Source: CAYNUJ01 sp964573255 (GTDB lineage: Bacteria; Bacteroidota; Ignavibacteria; Ignavibacteriales; Melioribacteraceae). Taken from it: DNA of 64,000 nt. This document shows positions 63,501 to 64,000 of the stretch, in pieces. The DNA lies in assembly GCA_964573255.1 (NCBI GenBank), contig CAZNJB010000005.1:1-64000 (forward strand), written 5' to 3'. The stretch's first letter is position 1, and each line of letters starts with the position of its first letter. A program made the translations under genes and the position numbers. The notes beneath the pieces are model-generated. The model made no database searches and was not told where the DNA came from. It saw nothing but the letters and a program-made list of their open reading frames with translations.

Positions 63501-63730
63501 CGGTGACAATTTCCGATTCTGGTATTGGAATAAAGGAAGATTATCTGCCTAATATATTTTCTCCGTTCTCTCAGGAGGACAGCGGTTATACCAGGAAATA
63601 TGACGGCAGTGGTTTGGGTTTGGCTGTTGCAAAAAAATATTGCGATTTGAATAAAATTGACATTTCAATTGAGAGCAAAAAGGGAGAGGGAACTACCGTT
63701 ACCGCTGTTTTTACCAGAACTGTAATATAG
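60512..63730 (+). CDS. Multi-PAS sensor histidine kinase
   Basis: A 1072-residue soluble hybrid-free kinase. An N-terminal coiled coil and GAF-like region (about 1-200) are followed by five PAS domains (about 215-330, 335-455, 458-580, 595-705, 715-835), then HisKA with the phospho-acceptor His in FLAQISHEIRTPLNVLM and a HATPase_c domain (NLVDNAIKYTNEG, DSGIGI, DGSGLGLAVAKKY). There are no transmembrane segments, so it senses cytosolic signals. The second PAS domain has a CxxxxxxxC segment (SPCSSDDHPCP). No response regulator is adjacent. The gene overlaps the hydrolase. Confidence 0.9.
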   Translation: MMDEKDKKIKELQEIVRLLNEENTSLSERAEDVVLISLVSSNLLIENDKDIIIGKVLEQLSIIKNIYYAAFGKLGYKHIHILKDYSVFYDSKVDDILEISDYAHERISKGDHFLGETEELINFNCMNSQLLKLSNKQFIVIKRSVFTSENLFVFVFEPMNRMKLEALVPLLKQILNIVTIRIENIELLDQLKLRNVNLTSQFRGTNDLKESVINFKRLINSSPDGIILHKNGLIKYANETISSMIGIDSPDELINKNILLLLHPDERKIAGERIIKVMDGQEQGFRDYRLQRLDGSYIFVEVSDRPLYDNGEITIFTTIRNISDRKFIENDLIRQKKFLTNVMNSITNPLYVIDPKNYNIIHANKASGVNLSNKILKCHVVSHQMESPCSSDDHPCPIQELKKGNSDVVVEHIHRDWKGEVRYYDVHGYPVYDDNGELVSVIEYSVDITKRKEYENDLYKLRLGLVYLDEVVFTTDLDAKINFVNPAFEKVYGYSPEEILGKNPRILQSGEMDEYFYKDYWNTLIQKKSVQIVIVNKTKDNRKIFVESTVSPILNKEKKAIGYIAVQRDITERINNEKELLQKDKALSESEKKFKQLFEESAEGIFILNKEGEIQSINKRACELTYYAEEELLGKNFSIFFDGQDLKRLFLLHKKVLEGEKVLVEGNMKCKNGKDLPVELLGKLISEDIIEVNIRDLTDKKEKEKILRESEERFRKLIALSPVGILLIRDGQIIYTNNSLIKTLGYEDKNELIGTPILTHIADEFKAVAADRLKRLVGSGGTVEGLEGKFIRKDGSLVNVYQIEQAVDYEGKLVVQEYIYDITDRKKYEEALKFAKEKAEAADKLKSEFLAQISHEIRTPLNVLMNYAFLVSESIPEELNNELQFAFDAINEAGFRIIRTVDLLLNMNELELGTYTPHIEKIEITKTVLVPILNEYKKEAEKKQLGFELIKKVDSDIVVGDVYSMNQIFSNLVDNAIKYTNEGYVKIIVERINENLSVTISDSGIGIKEDYLPNIFSPFSQEDSGYTRKYDGSGLGLAVAKKYCDLNKIDISIESKKGEGTTVTAVFTRTVI

Positions 63731-63786
63731 CCTGTCAAATTAATCCTTGGACTTTGTGGTTATTTTCTTAAGTTTGTTTTTATATG

Positions 63787-63794
63787 TAATTTTG
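63787..63794 (+). promoter_or_regulatory. Candidate -7 promoter element for queE
   Basis: TAATTTTG matches TAnnTTTG and lies 22 bases before the ATG at 63817, with AAAGGTG between them as the ribosome binding site. Confidence 0.4.
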
Positions 63795-63816
63795 CAGACC
63801 AAAAATTAAAGGTGTT

Positions 63817-64000
63817 ATGTTAAAAGTAAACGAGATATATTATTCGCTGCAGGGCGAATCTACTTATGCAGGTTTGCCGTGTGTTTTCGTAAGGCTAACT
63901 TATTGCAATTTGCGATGCAGCTATTGCGATACTGAATATGCTTTTTATGAAGGCAGCGATATGACGATTGAGGAAATAGTTGACAAGGTGAAAAGTTTCG
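63817..64000 (+). CDS. queE: 7-carboxy-7-deazaguanine synthase, 5' part
   Basis: The first 61 codons of a radical SAM enzyme, cut by the window edge. YYSLQGESTYAGLPCVFVRL and the cluster motif CNLRCSYCDTEYAF (CxxxCxxC) are characteristic of QueE, which makes the 7-deazaguanine core of queuosine. AAAGG lies 6 bases before the ATG. Confidence 0.85.
   Translation, partial: MLKVNEIYYSLQGESTYAGLPCVFVRLTYCNLRCSYCDTEYAFYEGSDMTIEEIVDKVKSF

Overview
The window is an AT-rich, gene-dense bacterial chromosome segment that contains the replication-origin neighbourhood: dnaA, dnaN, recF, a DciA/DUF721 gene, gyrB and gyrA run in one direction from about 52 kb down to 43 kb. Two proteins end in type IX secretion (T9SS) sorting domains with the NYPNPFNP signature, there is a PorV/PorQ-family protein, and many starts are preceded by a Bacteroidota-type -7 element (TAnnTTTG). 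Together these point to the Bacteroidota/Chlorobiota/Ignavibacteriota group, most likely an Ignavibacteria-like organism. This placement is inference from sequence character only.

Layout. 1-6.5 kb: a TPR-LytTR regulator, a secreted kelch protein with a T9SS tail, a lipoprotein with a FISUMP domain, and a DUF2752/TM2 membrane pair. 6.6-11 kb: a Rieske-thiamine-diphosphate enzyme fusion, an orphan endolysin/holin pair of phage or gene-transfer-agent type, and threonine synthase. 11-12.6 kb: a U32-family protein coupled to a ferredoxin. 12.6-18.7 kb: a ygeW-ygeY-ssnA-PLP enzyme operon of the type linked to selenium and purine metabolism, invaded or bordered by two small nuclease genes (GIY-YIG, and a frameshifted GxxExxY) that sit inside inverted families of short repeats. 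19-27 kb: phosphoglycerate mutase, a PBP4-type carboxypeptidase, an M43 protease with a T9SS tail, a HAD phosphatase, an enoyl-CoA hydratase, an unknown protein, and a decayed Rieske-glutamate-synthase-like pseudogene.

27.8-43 kb: a TonB receptor next to a membrane LytTR regulator, a PafA-type phosphatase, the two saccharopine-pathway lysine degradation enzymes as separate genes, a VOC protein, a TetR regulator with a threonine dehydratase, the PorV-like protein, a START-like protein with a rhomboid protease, a secreted EEP-family phosphatase, and a Cys/Met-metabolism PLP enzyme. 43-52.5 kb: the replication cluster with DnaA boxes both between dnaN and dnaA and upstream of dnaA. 52.5-64 kb: an epimerase and asparaginase pair, an outer-membrane barrel, exonuclease III, a TauE/SafE permease, class I fructose-bisphosphate aldolase, a 10TM metal exporter, an alpha/beta hydrolase overlapping a five-PAS histidine kinase, and the start of queE.

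The observations I rate highest are: (1) short repeat families in inverted orientation around two unrelated small nucleases, one of them inserted in the yge-type operon; (2) paired TGACA-type repeats with exact 21-bp spacing beside both LytTR regulator genes; (3) two different proteins with Rieske domains joined to unusual partners, one intact (Rieske-ThDP) and one decayed (Rieske-GOGAT); (4) 20-bp double DnaA boxes and a DnaA box that contains the dnaA start codon; (5) an RsbQ-like hydrolase with Asp in the nucleophile position, translationally overlapping a PAS kinase. I saw no tRNA, rRNA, CRISPR array or complete insertion sequence.
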